DNA of 64,000 nt from Sinohyriopsis cumingii (Eukaryota; Mollusca; Bivalvia; Unionida; Unionidae), in contig CM068831.1 of NCBI GenBank assembly GCA_028554795.2, positions 32,724,644 to 32,788,643 on the forward strand, read 5' to 3'. Position 1 is the stretch's first letter. The number at the start of each line of letters is the position of its first letter. Position numbers and translations under genes: made by a program. The notes below the pieces were generated by a model. It ran no database searches. It saw only the letters and a program-made list of their open reading frames with translations, and was not told where the DNA came from. Below, piece after piece: positions 1 through 13,499 of the stretch.

Positions 1-92
1 ACGAGTGATATTCGGCGGTGTGCATTAAACCTAAGGATCTGCCATTTGTTTTTACGCCCATCTTTATAGCTTTGTTAGATTTTAGCGATTGG

Positions 93-342
93 GGGGCCCC
101 GAGTGGCCGATTGGTCTAAAGCGCTTTCCGTTACGGATCACTGCTATCTCACCTCTTTCTGCGTGGGTTCGAGTCTCGGATTCAGCCAATGTGGGTATGT
201 GAGAAAGCTTGCCAGTAGCTTCTCGTGGGTCGGTGGTTCTTTCCCGGGTTTTCCGGGGTTCTTCCTCCACCATTAATACTAGCCACCATGTATAGCCTAT
301 CTTGTGCTGAGAAATGGCGTTAAACCCAACAACAACAACAAC
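93..342 (+). mobile_element. tRNA-derived SINE, copy 1
   Basis: The head resembles a tRNA gene, with an A-box-like stretch (gagtggccgattggtc) and a B-box (gggttcgagtctc). A central domain follows (gtgggtatgtgagaaagctt, then gccagtagcttctcgtgggt). The tail reads ggcgttaaaccc and ends in (aac)n. Related copies lie at 13251-13499 (reverse) and 37187-37453, and a tail fragment at 63196-63246, so this is a family. The central domain resembles what I know of the MetaSINE-type domains common in molluscs; that assignment is from memory. Confidence 0.85.
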
Positions 343-1178
343 TTTTAGTGATTGTTTATTAAACATGATGAGTCAGTATAGGGAAGGTATTTCTCAACTC
401 TAGCATTTAGCCAATTTCTATAAGTAAGCGTCATAATGTACAGTATTCAAGAGGCTTTACGACAGCATGGATTTGTTTTGGACCCTCTTAAAATTATTAT
501 CATAGTGAATTATCCGAGTATATTTTCACCTATTCGTGTTAGGTAATTTTGTGTGATCGGAATAATTCTTTATATTACGTTTTTGGGTCGTATTTTGTAT
601 TGCATGGCATGAAATACTTATATTTGGCTTACAGATAAGTCATACTTATATGACAGTAGAGAGAACATGCAGTGTAAAATTAGAGTTTGATGATGTGAGG
701 TCATTAGGGGATTAGAGGATTTGTAGCAATTGCGCGTTTATGAACCCATAGTTGAGAACGATTATTGTCTTGAAGTCTCTTAAAAAGGGAACAACAACCG
801 GCCATAAGCTAGACTCACGCACGTGTTAGATTCTCTCAGTAAATAGATCCCTTCCGTATAAAAGTATATTTCACGTCAGTTCGTTCCACATGATACAGTG
901 CTTGTACGTGGTTTGGCTGCCAATATGTAAAAATGGGCTAGGTTGTTATCTGATGAGCGAAGTAAGATTACGTTTCATCAAGGTGGGACATTTTGAGAAT
1001 TTTGTTAGTCATACTCAACGCCATTGTCTTAGATATCACTGGCTATTAAGATAATTCACCATAAAGTAACCACTCATTGTATAGTGTTTTAATCATTACT
1101 CGCAGATCAAAACAGTTCACTAAAATTGTTGTCAAAGATAACCACGTCGTTTGCTTTTTTTCTGTTTGTAAATTTCAG
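343..1178. other. non-coding stretch
   Basis: AT-rich sequence with no supportable gene. A signal-peptide exon ending in phase 1 would be expected upstream of the LU exon at 1179; I could not identify one here, so it may be short, diverged or outside the window. Confidence 0.5.
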
Positions 1179-1258
1179 ATTCTATCAAATGCCTTAGTTG
1201 CAGAGAGGCTGCTAGACCACGTGATTGTCAATACGTACAGGAATGTGGCAGTCATGAG
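1179..1258 (+). CDS. LU (Ly6/uPAR) domain exon A1, N-terminal part
   Basis: An acceptor (tgtaaatttcag) precedes the exon and a gt donor follows at 1259. Read with one base from an upstream exon, it encodes the start of a three-finger LU domain: KCLSC near the start, then DC and EC, a Cys spacing matching the exon at 13890-14033. It enters in phase 1 and leaves in phase 0, which fits the next LU exon at 4265. It is probably extracellular or GPI-anchored in type. The upstream signal peptide exon was not found. Its continuation is inferred from splice phase only; no transcript is available. Confidence 0.6.
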
Positions 1259-2168
1259 GTACCATACAACTGACCAAAATTCTAGGCGTCTTTTGTTGTC
1301 GGTTATACGTATGTAAAGAGTAACCAAGCCAATTGTTTGGATATCAGATAAAAACTGTTTTGGCTGTTGAAAGTTCTAAATTTAAAACAAGCAGTTTATA
1401 CAGCAAGAGTGCCCCCTCCCCCGGAAAACGAAGAAGAAGAAGAAGCAAAAATGAAAACCAAAAACAAACACAAAATGGTTTACATATTTTCGTACCACAT
1501 CCTAAAGAAACATTGCCTTTTCCCTCTAAACTTTAAAGTCATATTCATTAAAACTTCTGACACTTTAGGCTACAAGGAAATTGCTACTAGGCAAAACAGT
1601 ACTGAATAACAATAATCTTCTCATAAAACGATAAAGGAAATACGTTTCCCATTTTCCTGTCAAAATCAATTGTCTTATGAACGTCACATTACCCGAGTCA
1701 TCACATCATCTCATTAAAATTATATACCACACCACACCATGACAAAAATATCTTAGCAACTGTATATAGCAAATTAATTATCCAGACTCTGTTTTTTAAA
1801 ACACCAGCCATTCTTCCTTTGGATTTCCTTACTTTCATTCATTATACTCTCTAGTTTTATGCAAGCATCTACAAAACTTGATGCAATACGTTTCCCACGG
1901 TGTAAAGTGGCACAACACGTATCTAGTTTCTAGCTTAGACCTCTGCCTGAGACCTGGCGGAGAGAGCAAAATATCAGAAACAGTTCCAGTATTAATGCAG
2001 TATATTTAAATGAAATTGTGTACATAGGGGTAACAATCGTGGCTCCGAATTTTAAGATAATGCTTCTACGTTCGACAAGGCCTTCCTGTGAGATTCATTT
2101 CTCTCCCACCCCCGCTCCATTGTTTTGTGGATCAACACCTGGAAATGATTGAGATGCTCATACTACAG

Positions 2169-2218
<50 letters not shown>

Positions 2219-4264
2219 CTAGGTTGCTGCAATTATATTGGAAAATATGAACTATGATTATTAATTAATACTGTACGACCTTGTGCATGCTAATATTAAT
2301 AAACAACTTTTGAGATTATTGTAAAGTATTTTAGTCTAATTTTAAGAATTTTAATTTTATGCTTGGCATTGCTTTGCAGACAAACTTATATAGGTAATAA
2401 TGTAATCGTGACTAAATAAAATAAGCAAAAGTTAATACTAAATCTTAGTTAGCACTCCCTTTTGCAACTAAATGTTACATTTGAAATCTTACTAACAGTT
2501 ACTTTTCGTAACATTTAGTTACTTTTAGGCGCTCTTTTTCATGCATTTTAAATCTACATTCCTAAGCAGCGTCCTTATTACATTCACTCAGCAAGAAATA
2601 TGTGGAATTTAAGAATCCATCTGAAAAATAAAATATCCAACAGGCATATATAAATGCAGTTTACCGCAAAAGCTTTCGCTGGCCATAAGGAACGTAATCC
2701 CCATTATATTACAGCATGAATTCAAAACCGAGATGGATGAAAGCCTTGCAGACATTGAAAACAGAGTAAGAGTAACAATCTAGGAAACATTCAAAGTATT
2801 TTTAACGAATGAAAAACTTAGTATTGGAAACAAACTTGATGATGTAGTACATTCGTTATTGAACAGATTTGTCACTTTACACATATGAAAGAAATCATAA
2901 AAAAATTGATAATGTCAGGTGGAGGAGAAAGAGCAGACAAGGAATTAATCACTTCGCTTTCAGTTTTTAATTCTATCTTTAACCCATCATTTTCCAGATA
3001 GAGGCATTGACAACGACCCCAAAAAAAATATATAAAAAAATAAAGGGACTGCTGAATAGAATAACAAATGAAAAGCAGTACATAAAATTTGTTTCATGAA
3101 AAAGAAAACCATGTGAGAAATTTAGAAATATCTGTTCGATTTGAGACTGTGTCCAAACGATTAAAACCATCAACATAGTTCTTTTTTGATGGCTATCAAT
3201 CTGATTGAACGTCGTCTATTTTACAAACGTAAGTATTCTCCTTGTCCAGTTCAGTAAATCAGCTTTGTGCTTTGCTTTGCAGACATTTGATAACAAATCG
3301 GCATCATTTGTACACAATATAAATACCCTCATACCAAGGTACTTTGTCCAATTCATTTATGTGCTGCTTGAGAAGCTGTTGTAACGGTTTATCTGTATTT
3401 AGTAAAAGCGGCTACATTTGATGAAGATAAATAAAATGTGAAGCAATTTAAAACTAACTTTGAGAGAATTGGGTCCAGTTTGGTTAAATTTTGTTCAGTT
3501 GCCTATCAGAAGAAATGTTTGTAAATGTACTTTAAATAACTGCAGCGACATTTCATTTTGACGTCGCAGCCGTTTCACATATATAAATTGTAGAGGTTTT
3601 ATGTGAGGGTGTTTTCTATCAATTTCAACAGAATTAGGTTTAGGAGGTTTTGCAAAGCAGTCGTTTGATTGTTTTTCTATTCTATTTACACATATTGCAT
3701 TTTAAAAGGCATTTACTTGATCTTTTCCTTAAATCTGGTTAACGTCATTTAGCGTTTTTGAAAAACGTGCTGTTTAAAGGTTTCCTAATTTTAGTGACGG
3801 CGGCCATATTTGATAGCGAATATGCAGCGGTTCTATACAACGAGAAAGCTATATATCAAGATGCTGTCTGCCATGTTTGGTTTCCGAGTTGAAAATATAA
3901 ATTGTTGACAGTAAACGGATGATTCACGCCGATTGTGATAGATGGAATCTCATACTAGTAGTAACAGGACACACAAACACACACACACACAAACACACAC
4001 AATTCGTGTTAATTGGAAACTTTTTTGCATCATTCACAAATGTAAATATCATGCGTTTTGGACTATCATATATGAAACAAGTGCTCATTGTAAACAAAAG
4101 TATTTTATTCACATATACGAAACTCGAAGCTCGTGTTTATAACACATATAAGAAATGCGTTAAATAATGAAATATACAAAGTTTGGAAGCTGCTTTTAAC
4201 AAAATGCACCAGTCATCTCGTTGCATAATTTTTTTAAGTTAATAATAGCTTTTCTTTTCTCCAG
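1259..4264. other. intron-like non-coding stretch
   Basis: Putative intron between LU exons A1 and A2. It holds a (CA)n microsatellite near 2170-2215 and a second CA-rich patch at 3969-4001. No open frame here has recognisable protein content. Confidence 0.5.
2170..2215. repeat. (CA)n microsatellite
   Basis: About 23 uninterrupted CA units. Confidence 0.95.
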
Positions 4265-4336
4265 AAATGTTCCGTAGCATCCTATGTGACAGTATCGGGT
4301 GATATTCGATACAATGTTGACTGTATGGATGGATAT
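4265..4336 (+). CDS. LU domain exon A2, middle part
   Basis: The 72-bp exon has a pyrimidine-rich acceptor (ttttctccag) and a strong donor (gtaagta). Phase 0 on both sides gives 24 codons starting KCSVASYV with a second Cys near the end, like the middle LU exon at 14560-14628. The size, phase and Cys positions match the second exon of a three-exon LU module. Confidence 0.6.
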
Positions 4337-7300
4337 GTAAGTATAGTCTACGTTTAAACTGTTATTTTCTCTGAAGTAAATACATTTTGCATACTGATTT
4401 GTAATAGTCTTGATTGCAATAATGTTCTTCGGAATTCTATTTTGTCTCTAAGATATCGTTTGTTCCGACAAACGCGACACTTTGAGTGGGATCCGATAAA
4501 CTCCAACAGAGACAAGAGCAGTTTTTAAAAACAACACATAAAAGGAAGCCAGGAAGAATATTTTGGTCATATTTGAAGTATGGTTCGATCCAAGCCCGTT
4601 GAAGAGATGCAAAATGCTTCATTATCACTTTGCAAGACATACCGCTATGCAAAGAGAGAGAGAGAGATGTATTTTTTGCATAAACCTTTCCTTTTCTTAA
4701 CAAGAAAGGTGTTGCTTATTTGTTCAACCTGTGACTATCATAAAAGATGTACCTTTCCTTTTGTACAATATGTGAACATATGAGAATATTTATTTTCCTT
4801 ACTTTTCAATGTATTTCAATCAGATATCACGTGCCGGTTCTTTTTATAGTTAGAGCACGTAGGAGGACATTAGGGTTTCTGATCTGCTTTATCAGGTGTC
4901 TGATTTATAAAAGTTGTGCCATATTGAAATTTGGAAATACTCGTGAGAGACTGAGATGTAATTTTACCAAAACAGCTTAAAGGATGACTCACTGACAAAT
5001 GATAATTTGTGCGTCAAGGAATAAACATCATCTATTTGAGCAGCATTTTCCAAAGTTTCCTTTTTTTCTCATCAGTATTGATCTTGACGACACTGTGGAG
5101 GCACTTCTTAAACTCTTCAGTTAATATGTTCTGTCAGTGTCTAACGTAATCTTATAATCCTTCTTGGATGAGCTCCATCTATTCGCTAGTTATTCTTTTC
5201 CCATGCAAATACGACACGTTTTTGTCCAGTGTCTATTTAAACGTTTTAAACCTCGATACGCTTCAGGTAACCACTCAAACCCTTCAAGATATATTCTTTA
5301 ACTGCATCATAAAAGTAGTCTGTTTTACTGTCAGCAAAGTATATACATCACCAGCTTTGCCAATTAATACACTTTGTAATAATGAAGTCCACTGCTCTCT
5401 TACCCATTTCAAGCTTTCAGCAATTTTCTGAAAGTAAAAAAGTATCTACTTCTTTCTTCTGAAAAGAGATACTAATTTCATATTTCTGGTAACACCAAAG
5501 CCGGAACATGTCTGTAAAGTGGAGGGTTGAGGAGAATGTTTTGCATGGAAGTTCTAATTATTTTAATCTGTATTGCAATTCCATTTTGTCTCTTTACATT
5601 TACATTTGTACTATCTCTCTACATTTCCTTCCCCTCCTGTTTCTGTCTTTCCGCAGTTGCTTCTACGTTTCCTCTCCCTGAATTTCTCTTCTCTCTGTAT
5701 TTGCATTTCCATCATATCATGCAGAAGGTGAAGCTGTCTTAGTTCCAGTTCCACCTGAAATTGTGCTCTAATTCGTTTCGTTTTCTATCAAAACCAGTTT
5801 CATACCTACCAATCGAACCCAAAGCACTATTATCTAAATTTCTGTCCTCACTATTACTGAATCACAGTAGTTTTTATCTCTTGCTTAGTTATAAATGCCT
5901 TCGCTTCAGGAACACCAGAACGTCTGGAAAGCTCAAGTAACTCATATTTTTTATCGATTCTAACCCATCATGGGTTGGATTTGAAACAGAGCCTCGACAT
6001 TCAAAATGTGAACGTTATCTGATTTTGCTAATGATTTTTCAAATTTGTGGTATCAAAATAGTTACTCTGGAAACTGAAAATTCCGAAACAAAGCCAATTT
6101 ACTTTCTAAGGCAATTTTCAGCATTGCTGATATGTTTTAAAGACATTTATGTCCCAGACGAGCCACCAGTTTCTGTAATAAATCTATGTCTTAAAATAAA
6201 TGACAGAAAAATCAAACCATTGTAAGCAAAATCATCAAGCAATTTATTTCTCTTAAATACAAATTAATAATTCAAACGACAAAACGAGTATTGATGAATG
6301 AATCTCAAATAACCATATATGTTCTATTAAGCATCCTATTGTATAGAATGTTCCTTATCAATTCCAATAAGCTTGAATGACCTTCTGTAATACAATTATT
6401 TTGTCCAAAATGTGTTAGAATTATTTCACAATATAACCAACTGTGTTAATCCAAAGTCAATGAGCACTATACTATTTCCCAGGAATATTTTATATAACAC
6501 ACTGTAGATTCCGATCACAGATGGATTCCAACAGAATCATCTCCATATTTATACAAATGTTCCATTCATCTAGATATGATTCATTCCCAGGGAAACTTCT
6601 ACTAATTATAAACAAGACTGAGCATAGAATGTTCCAAACTCAAATGTTTTATAAACTTCCTATTTGAAATTTGTATCATGGACAAATTTAGTTATGTAAA
6701 CATTGTGTTTACAAATGATCAATATCTGAAAGTACATTCTACGATTATTGACCGACATTAAGCACACAACATACATGTACCTAAATGTGTGTGTCACCAT
6801 GTTTGTGATAGCAATTGCGATGGGCGTATCTGTGAATGAAATGTCAGAACGGCTTAAAGTTCAACGGGCGTTTATATACCGCCAAGAAGGCAAAACGGCA
6901 TGCCAAAGCATACAAACTTTCTAAGTCCTGTTTATGTAGGATTGTTCTCACTTACATATCTTGCATAGTTCATGGTGTCTACAATGGATTCTATCTAAAA
7001 CCTTTAGGCTCACAGTTTCGCTATTATTTATCATTTTTTTCTGAGACATCCACAGATAAAACAAAACTATGACAATAAGGCCATATTACAGTACTCGGGT
7101 AATGCCAATGGTATATTACAGTACCAGGCCAAACTATAGTAATAATATATATTACATCACCATAATATGCTACAGTACCAAGGTATATTACATTGTCAGG
7201 AAGTTGGAAACAAGATGGCCACTATCGCTTAACCGGCTTGAAGCAGCTGTTCCGTTTTTTAGTGACGTTTTCATGATGTTTGTGCTTGTTGCCTGTTTTC

Positions 7301-7394
7301 ATCTTCGTTATTGTGTTCATTATGTATTGGCTGTTAAATTATTATGTGTTTCTTATTTGAGCGGCAACCATTAGCAGCATTTTAACCTGTCTCT
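4337..7394. other. intron-like non-coding stretch
   Basis: Putative intron between LU exons A2 and A3, extending to 12256 and holding the LINE described separately. Short open frames occur, but none shows domain content. A patch at 7070-7195 has several imperfect copies of atattacagtac. Confidence 0.5.
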
Positions 7395-9165
7395 ATGGAT
7401 TTCGTACGTACAATCGTGATGAAGAAAGCACCAAAGTCATGTGAGTTTGATCCAATTCCAACATCACTGCCGCTTGAGTGCTTAGATCCAGTATTGCCTT
7501 CACTAACTGATGTTATTAATACCTCTCTCTCATCTGGGGAATTCCCATCATTTTTTAAAACTGCCATTGTAAAGCCTGTGCTGAAGAAACCAACACTAGA
7601 CCATAACGATTTAAAGAACTACCGCCCAGTTTCTAATCTCCCATTCATTTAAAAATTTTTAGAAAAGGTTGTTCTATCCCAGCTTGTATCTCATCTAAAT
7701 TCAACTAGTCTTTTTAGCAATGTACAATCTGCATATCGCCCTTGCCACAGTACTGAAACTACTCTTCTAAAAGTAGTTAATGACATTCTCTCTGCTTTGG
7801 ATAGCGGAAAGATTACATACCTCACCCTCCTTGATGTATCTGCAGCATTTGACACAATAGACCATGATATATTACTTCACCATCTCCAGCATGTATTTGG
7901 CATTTATGATACAGCCTTACTGTGGTTCTAGTCCTACTTGGTCAACAGGACACAAATTGTATCTGCAAATGGAATAAACTCCAGCCCAGTTGATCTATGT
8001 TGTGGTGTTCGACAGGGGTCTGTTCTTGGACCTGTTCTGTTCATTCTGTACACTCAGTCGCTCTCAAGTGTCCTAGATCATCATCCAGTTCCTCACCAAT
8101 TGTACGCTGATGACACACAAATATACAAATCTAGCCACCCAACTGAAGTCGATGCTACCATCCAAGGTGTAGAGAGGTGCATTTCTGATGTGAAATCATG
8201 GATGACTTGTAACAAGCTGCAGATGAATGATGATAAAACTGAGGCCATTCTGATCAGAGCACAAAGAGTTTCTCATTCACATCCTTTACATCAAACAATA
8301 AATATCAGCAACGCCAACATTAAATTCATATGATCAGTACGAAACCTAGGTGTTACTCTAGACAGTACTTTCACATTGCACCAACATATCATGAATATAT
8401 GCAAGACTGCATATCTTGAGCTGAGACGCATCAGCTCAATTCACAAATATCTTTCAGTTCATGCCATTAAAACACTTGTGTGTTCATTAGTACTTTCAAG
8501 ACTGGACAATTGTAACTCAATTATGTCTAGTTCATCTCAATATCTACTCCAAAAACTTCAAAAAGTTCAAAACACAGCTGCTCAGATCATACTTAGATAC
8601 CACGATCAGAGCACACATTCCCGCTGCTCTATACCCTTCATTGGCTATCCATTCGATCCAGAATCAAACACAAAATTTGTTATCTGTGCTACATTTCACT
8701 GTCGGACTCTAGTTCAACATACCTATCTGACCTCACCGATGTGTAAACACCAGCAAGACACTTACGCTCCTCTTCTGACAATCATATACTCATTATTTCC
8801 ACTATGAAAACAAAGTCATATGGACAGCGTTCTTTTGTATACCAGGGCCCAGCAACGTGGAATGAATTGCCCACTGAACTTAGACACAAAGACACAGTGA
8901 TCACATTCAAGAGGGCTCTCAAAACTCACTTATTTGGACTGCAAGAACACACTTAAAGACCTGATACTGTTTCATACCTTAAATATTCTCAGCATGTTTT
9001 TTTATGTTTTCTAATTTCATGGGTTTTGTTTGTAATCATATCATTATATATGTTTTTTATTTTATAGGTGTTGTCTAATGTTGCGAAGCGCTTAGATCTT
9101 CTAAAGATTAGGCGCTATACAAAGTCGTTATTATTATTATTATTATTATTACTACTATTATTATA
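7395..9165 (+). mobile_element. L2/CR1-like non-LTR retrotransposon, 5'-truncated and broken
   Basis: The frames encode a reverse transcriptase in order: a PIPTSL region, the KPVLKKP...NYRPVSNLP block, SAAFDTIDHDILL, GVRQGSVLGPVLFILYT and the catalytic YADDTQIY (YADD at 8103-8114). After it comes the GPATWNELP...FKRALKTHLF end typical of the Jockey/CR1/L2 clade. In-frame stops at about 7650, 7929 and 8331 break the protein. No endonuclease domain is visible, so the 5' half is missing. The 3' end carries gcgctatacaaa followed by (tta)n, as in many L2-like elements. It lies in an intron, in the sense direction. Confidence 0.9.
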
Positions 9166-12100
9166 TACAAATGTGAGTGTGACCATTTTTATTTCAGTGA
9201 ACATTTATAGCACGTTCAATTAAAACCACCTTTCACTTCCCTTAGCAGTTTTTCGCTGTTATATAACTATCAAAGAATGGAAAAGAAGATTTATTGGAAA
9301 GAAAATCATTATTCAAAACCAGAAGATCTTAAACAGGAGTTTCGTATTGCAAGTGGAAAATGAACACAGAGATATCCAGTAAATTGTACATGTGACACAT
9401 CGAATTTGATGAAGGAAAAACCCCAAGAAGACACAATAACTTAAAAGGCCATAGTTACTGTCATATGTAATTAATAACTAGCAAATTTCTTCCAATCTAT
9501 ATTTTGTATTGTTACAACATTTCCAGAAATAGAATTAATGAACATGTTTAGCATTAGGTTGTATATCGTATTCTTTAATTGACTTTTCTCATTTAGTTTT
9601 TGGTTACATCTTTATGCACTGAATGCAAATGAGATACAATTTAGACGTGTCAGGGTTCAAAAGACAATGAAAGACAGAAAGTTAAGTGTCAAAGACGTCT
9701 AGTGTATCACCAATAAAAGCAGTTTGTCTGTTATTGAAGGTCAGAAAGATCGACATAAGTATATTTTTTCTTATGTTTTGAAAATATTCCATTATGTTTG
9801 TCAAAACATATTCTCTCTTTTAATGTCTATTTGTCTTTGATGACACTAATTTCTCACCACCCACAAAACAGTTTTGATTTAAATTTACTGGTATTTTCCA
9901 TTATGGGGTATATCCAATACACTACTTTCATCCCCTATAATATTTGATGCACATTTACATATGTATTCATATAATTTCCAATTTTTTTGTTCCCCCAAAG
10001 TTTTGCTACATATCGTTTAAACCAATGATTGTATGTATCGAACTTGTATGTTAATGGTCTACATTATGATCGATTTAATACACGTTCAAGAGCATGCAAG
10101 AAGGGTATACAAATTGTATTCTTTAACGTTAATACAGGTCTTTTAATCATGTCAATGCAAACTTGTGTAAGCTTTTCAGAGCAGAGTTGCAACGTTCAAT
10201 ATTTCCGTCATGTCAAATATCCGTTTTGTACTTTTTATTGTATGTCCATATTTTGGGATGTAAGGTGCAAAATATACTTTAAATTACTTTATTAAGTTCA
10301 GTTCGGTTCATTGTGTTTGTAAACCTTGTCTTGAGGTATAAGTTTGAATACACAACTCGCTCTGTCACCAGGGTGACGTATTCTGAAGCCTGATTATTCA
10401 ATCTAGCTGTAAGTTTTCAGAACAAAAGTTGTTGAGATTTTTTCAATCGCTGGTTCATTGTCATTGATATCTTCGTACAAATATAAAATAAATCTACAAT
10501 ATATTTGTCACACCGTTGCATTTTCTTCTAAGTAATTTTTACTACCTCAACAAAAATACAACATTTTCTGTGAGGAATTATCTTTAGTTTTGACAAGCGA
10601 TTGTCATATGGAGAATTTTGTTTTAAAAAGAAACCGTTTGATATACTTTCCTCAGCGTATTATAAGATAAAGATGACCAGAAAAGACAATATGTTATGTA
10701 TGTATGTATGTATGTATGTATGTATGTATGTATGTATGTATGTATGTATGTGTGTGTGTGTGTGTATGTATGTATGAATGTACGTATATATGTGTGTGTG
10801 TATGTATGCATGTATGCATGCATGCATGTATGTATGTGTGTCTGTCTGTATGTATGAATGTATGTATGTATGTATGTATGTATGTATGTATGTGTGTGTA
10901 TGTATGTATGTATGTGTGTGTATGTGCACATACGTACGTATGTATGTGTGTGTACGTATGTATGTGTATGTGTGTGTACATATGTATGTGTATGTGTGCA
11001 TCTTTCTGTGTGGATGTATGTGTCCATGCATAAAATGGTTACAACATATATACATTTTATCTTGTGCGCCCCCGCCCTCTCATCTCTCCTTTTGTCTTCC
11101 TCTTTGTTCTCTGTCTATAATGTAACCAATATTAAAATCTGTATTGTGTTTAGAATTAGAATGTAATACTATATACTAATATTAAACATGATTCCCTATA
11201 AAGTAACGTGTACTTAAAAGGAATTGTGAGGTAGTCAGTGGGATGGTTCCCCGATCCACTTCTACCAATTACGGGGACCAATAAAATAAAAACATTAGCC
11301 CTCCCCCTCAAAAAATTAATTACCTGAAGCTTCATGAGTTCCTTCAATTGAATGGAGAAAAAAACTCCAATAATATTAGCAAATTTTACATGGTGGATGT
11401 ACATTGGTTAAATTTTAACCCTGTGCCTTAAGAAGTTTCTGACCCTTTTATTTGTTTTGAAATCATTATCATATTTACTGCCATCAATAATCCACTTCAC
11501 TGTGCCGTTCAGTTAAAAGGAACTCCCAAAGAAACTGACAAACCAATAGGGGTAGGTTTAAATAAGTTGGTAAACAAAAGAGTGGACGTAAGAAGAAAAG
11601 GAGAAGAAACAAATGTACGAGAGGGAACAATTAGGAGAATAAATATGTGAATTTACACATTTTCATTTTTATAAAATGCAGAGATAGTGCTAGCACTCCA
11701 GGAAAAGCACAGGAAAAGAAAAAGGCAGAAAGTGTGCTGTCTTTATCATAAGATGTCATTCTGACTTTTGTATAAATTGCAATTTTGAAAATAGAAATTA
11801 AAAGAGCATTTTAACTGGAACATCACCATGTGATGCATATCATAGCAACCAAGTTCACTCTATTATCCATCTCTTACAACAAGGGATTATTGACCCCATC
11901 CGCAACCAACAAATTTCCAAACCATATGACTTTAATGCAAGGCCTAGTGGAATCCAAGAAAGAGTTTATAATGGTTGACTTAGAAAACAACAAGAGACTA
12001 AATAAAGCAAAACAACCTAACAGATCCAGAATATTAATTATGTAATGCATGCTTTAAAGTCACTGTTAGTTGTTAAAAAGTTATAAACCTGTACATGCCA

Positions 12101-12256
12101 TACTGTAGAAGTTTGCCAAAGTAATGTTCCCTAAAATGAATAAAGTATTAAAACATAAAGTATTAGTTGTAAGTTTTGTGAAACTTTTGTTACGTTATTT
12201 CTCTGGAAGTAATACTGGCTTTCACGACTAATGGTAAAATTTGACTACTGTTCCAG
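9166..12256. other. intron-like non-coding stretch
   Basis: AT-rich sequence with a large compound microsatellite at 10695-11030 and no supportable gene. Open frames across the microsatellite encode only Tyr/Val/Cys or His/Thr repeats and are artefacts. Confidence 0.55.
10695..11030. repeat. compound (TATG)n/(TG)n microsatellite
   Basis: About 330 bp of imperfect tetranucleotide TATG with TG runs and point variants. Confidence 0.95.
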
Positions 12257-12434
12257 AAATGCGCGGCTGCTGGAAGAAAAAGAAATATTCTTAACGCCAC
12301 TGTCCTCAACGAGATCCAACAAACAAATGACTTTGGTGCAGTTCCGGAGGAGCAATCGGATCAAACAAACATGATAGTGTGTAGTGTGTGCTGTGATACG
12401 GAACTATGTAATATCAAGGGATGTGGTGAAGAAG
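12257..12434 (+). CDS. LU domain exon A3, C-terminal part
   Basis: An acceptor (gttccag) at 12256 and a gtgagg donor bound a 178-bp exon that enters in phase 0 and leaves in phase 1. It encodes KCAAAG at the start and the diagnostic end of a Ly6/uPAR domain, VCSVCCDTELCN. The donor phase matches the TSP1 exons far downstream (45033 onward) as well as the parallel LU exon at 42701. If the donor is not used, the frame stops at 12461-12463, giving a short Ly6-only protein. It is either a separate LU gene or an alternative N-terminal module of the downstream gene. Confidence 0.7.
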
Positions 12435-13250
12435 GTGAGGACTACCTCGTTCTATCGAAATAAAGAATGTATACTTGATAGGTCAAAGTTTGAATTTCTC
12501 CTGATGGGCTAGTTGTTTCGTACGACTATAAGTACGTTGCATACGACAGACCAATCAAATTGGCATACAGTTAGATATGGTGTAGATTAAATATTAATGT
12601 AATGAAGATGAAATCTTTTTATATTCTGTAGAATTTCTTCCATCGTTTTAATTAGCTTAGAATACGTTTCCTTCTGTTTCTAGACTATTGAAAGATGACC
12701 ACGTAGAAATTAGTTTCATATTTGTGGCTATATTTACGCGTACAGAAATAGTATATTTCGTCAAAGCCGTCAAGTATAATCTGTTTTAAAATTGCAAGTA
12801 TTTCTGTTCCGAAACAAAGACCTTGGCAAGTGTTGTGGAAGCATTGTTAGAAGTCTAGCCTAATATTTATACGACGTATCTCAACCCGCAAACAAAATTT
12901 TAAACACAGTTGGTGTCTTAGACTCTTAGAGACAAATATAAACATAGAAACAACGGAAAGGTGAGTATCTAACCATTAATTTAACGCATAAATCTAAACA
13001 AAATGTGCTCGTTATTTTCATTGTCATTACGTATCGATCTGACAGTCTCGATATTTCTACACTAAAACACGTACTTATTTATGTGCATGTAATTTTCATC
13101 TGTGACCCGATGTGTGTGCATCGTTAAAAAATCCATAGACAGTAATAAGACAATTATTTCACTTACTGAAATGATTGTTTCCAGACTGGACGGGATATAA
13201 TTTATAATTCTAACTTTGCCAGAATCTAATGCATACACTGATAATATGTC
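12435..13250. other. non-coding stretch
   Basis: AT-rich, with no recognised exon. A reverse SINE follows. Confidence 0.5.
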
Positions 13251-13499
13251 GTTGTTGCTTTTGGGGCTTTAACTCCATTTCTCAGATAGGCTATATATGG
13301 TGGCCGGTCTGACTGGTGGAGGAAGAACCCGGGGAGAAACCCTGTAAGAACCAAAGACCCACGAGAAGCTACTGACAGCTTTGCCGTTTGCCCACATTGG
13401 CCCAGTTCGAGAGTCGAACCCACGGATTCAGACGTGACATGGTAGTGATCAGCAAAGGGGAGCGCTTTAGACTACTCGAACTCGGCCACTAGGGCCCCT
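13251..13499 (-). mobile_element. tRNA-derived SINE, copy 2
   Basis: Reverse-complement copy of the SINE at 93-342. It has the gttgttg tail, the ggctttaactcc remnant of the gcgttaaac block, the central domain and the aggggcccta head in that order. It is more diverged than the copies at 93 and 37187. It sits about 390 bp upstream of the signal-peptide exon at 13890. Confidence 0.85.

Noticed and set aside
93..180. Functional tRNA at the SINE head
   Set aside because: The tRNA-like head is followed by a shared central domain and tail and occurs in several copies, so it is a SINE.
3187..3222. Possible extra LU-type exon ending in acaaac|gtaagt
   Set aside because: Only the donor resembles the exon at 14560-14628. 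The coding side has a stop and lacks the Cys pattern.
10623..11166. Several long open frames on both strands encoding Tyr/Val/Cys or His/Thr repeats
   Set aside because: They are translations of a (TATG)n/(TG)n microsatellite and have no independent support.
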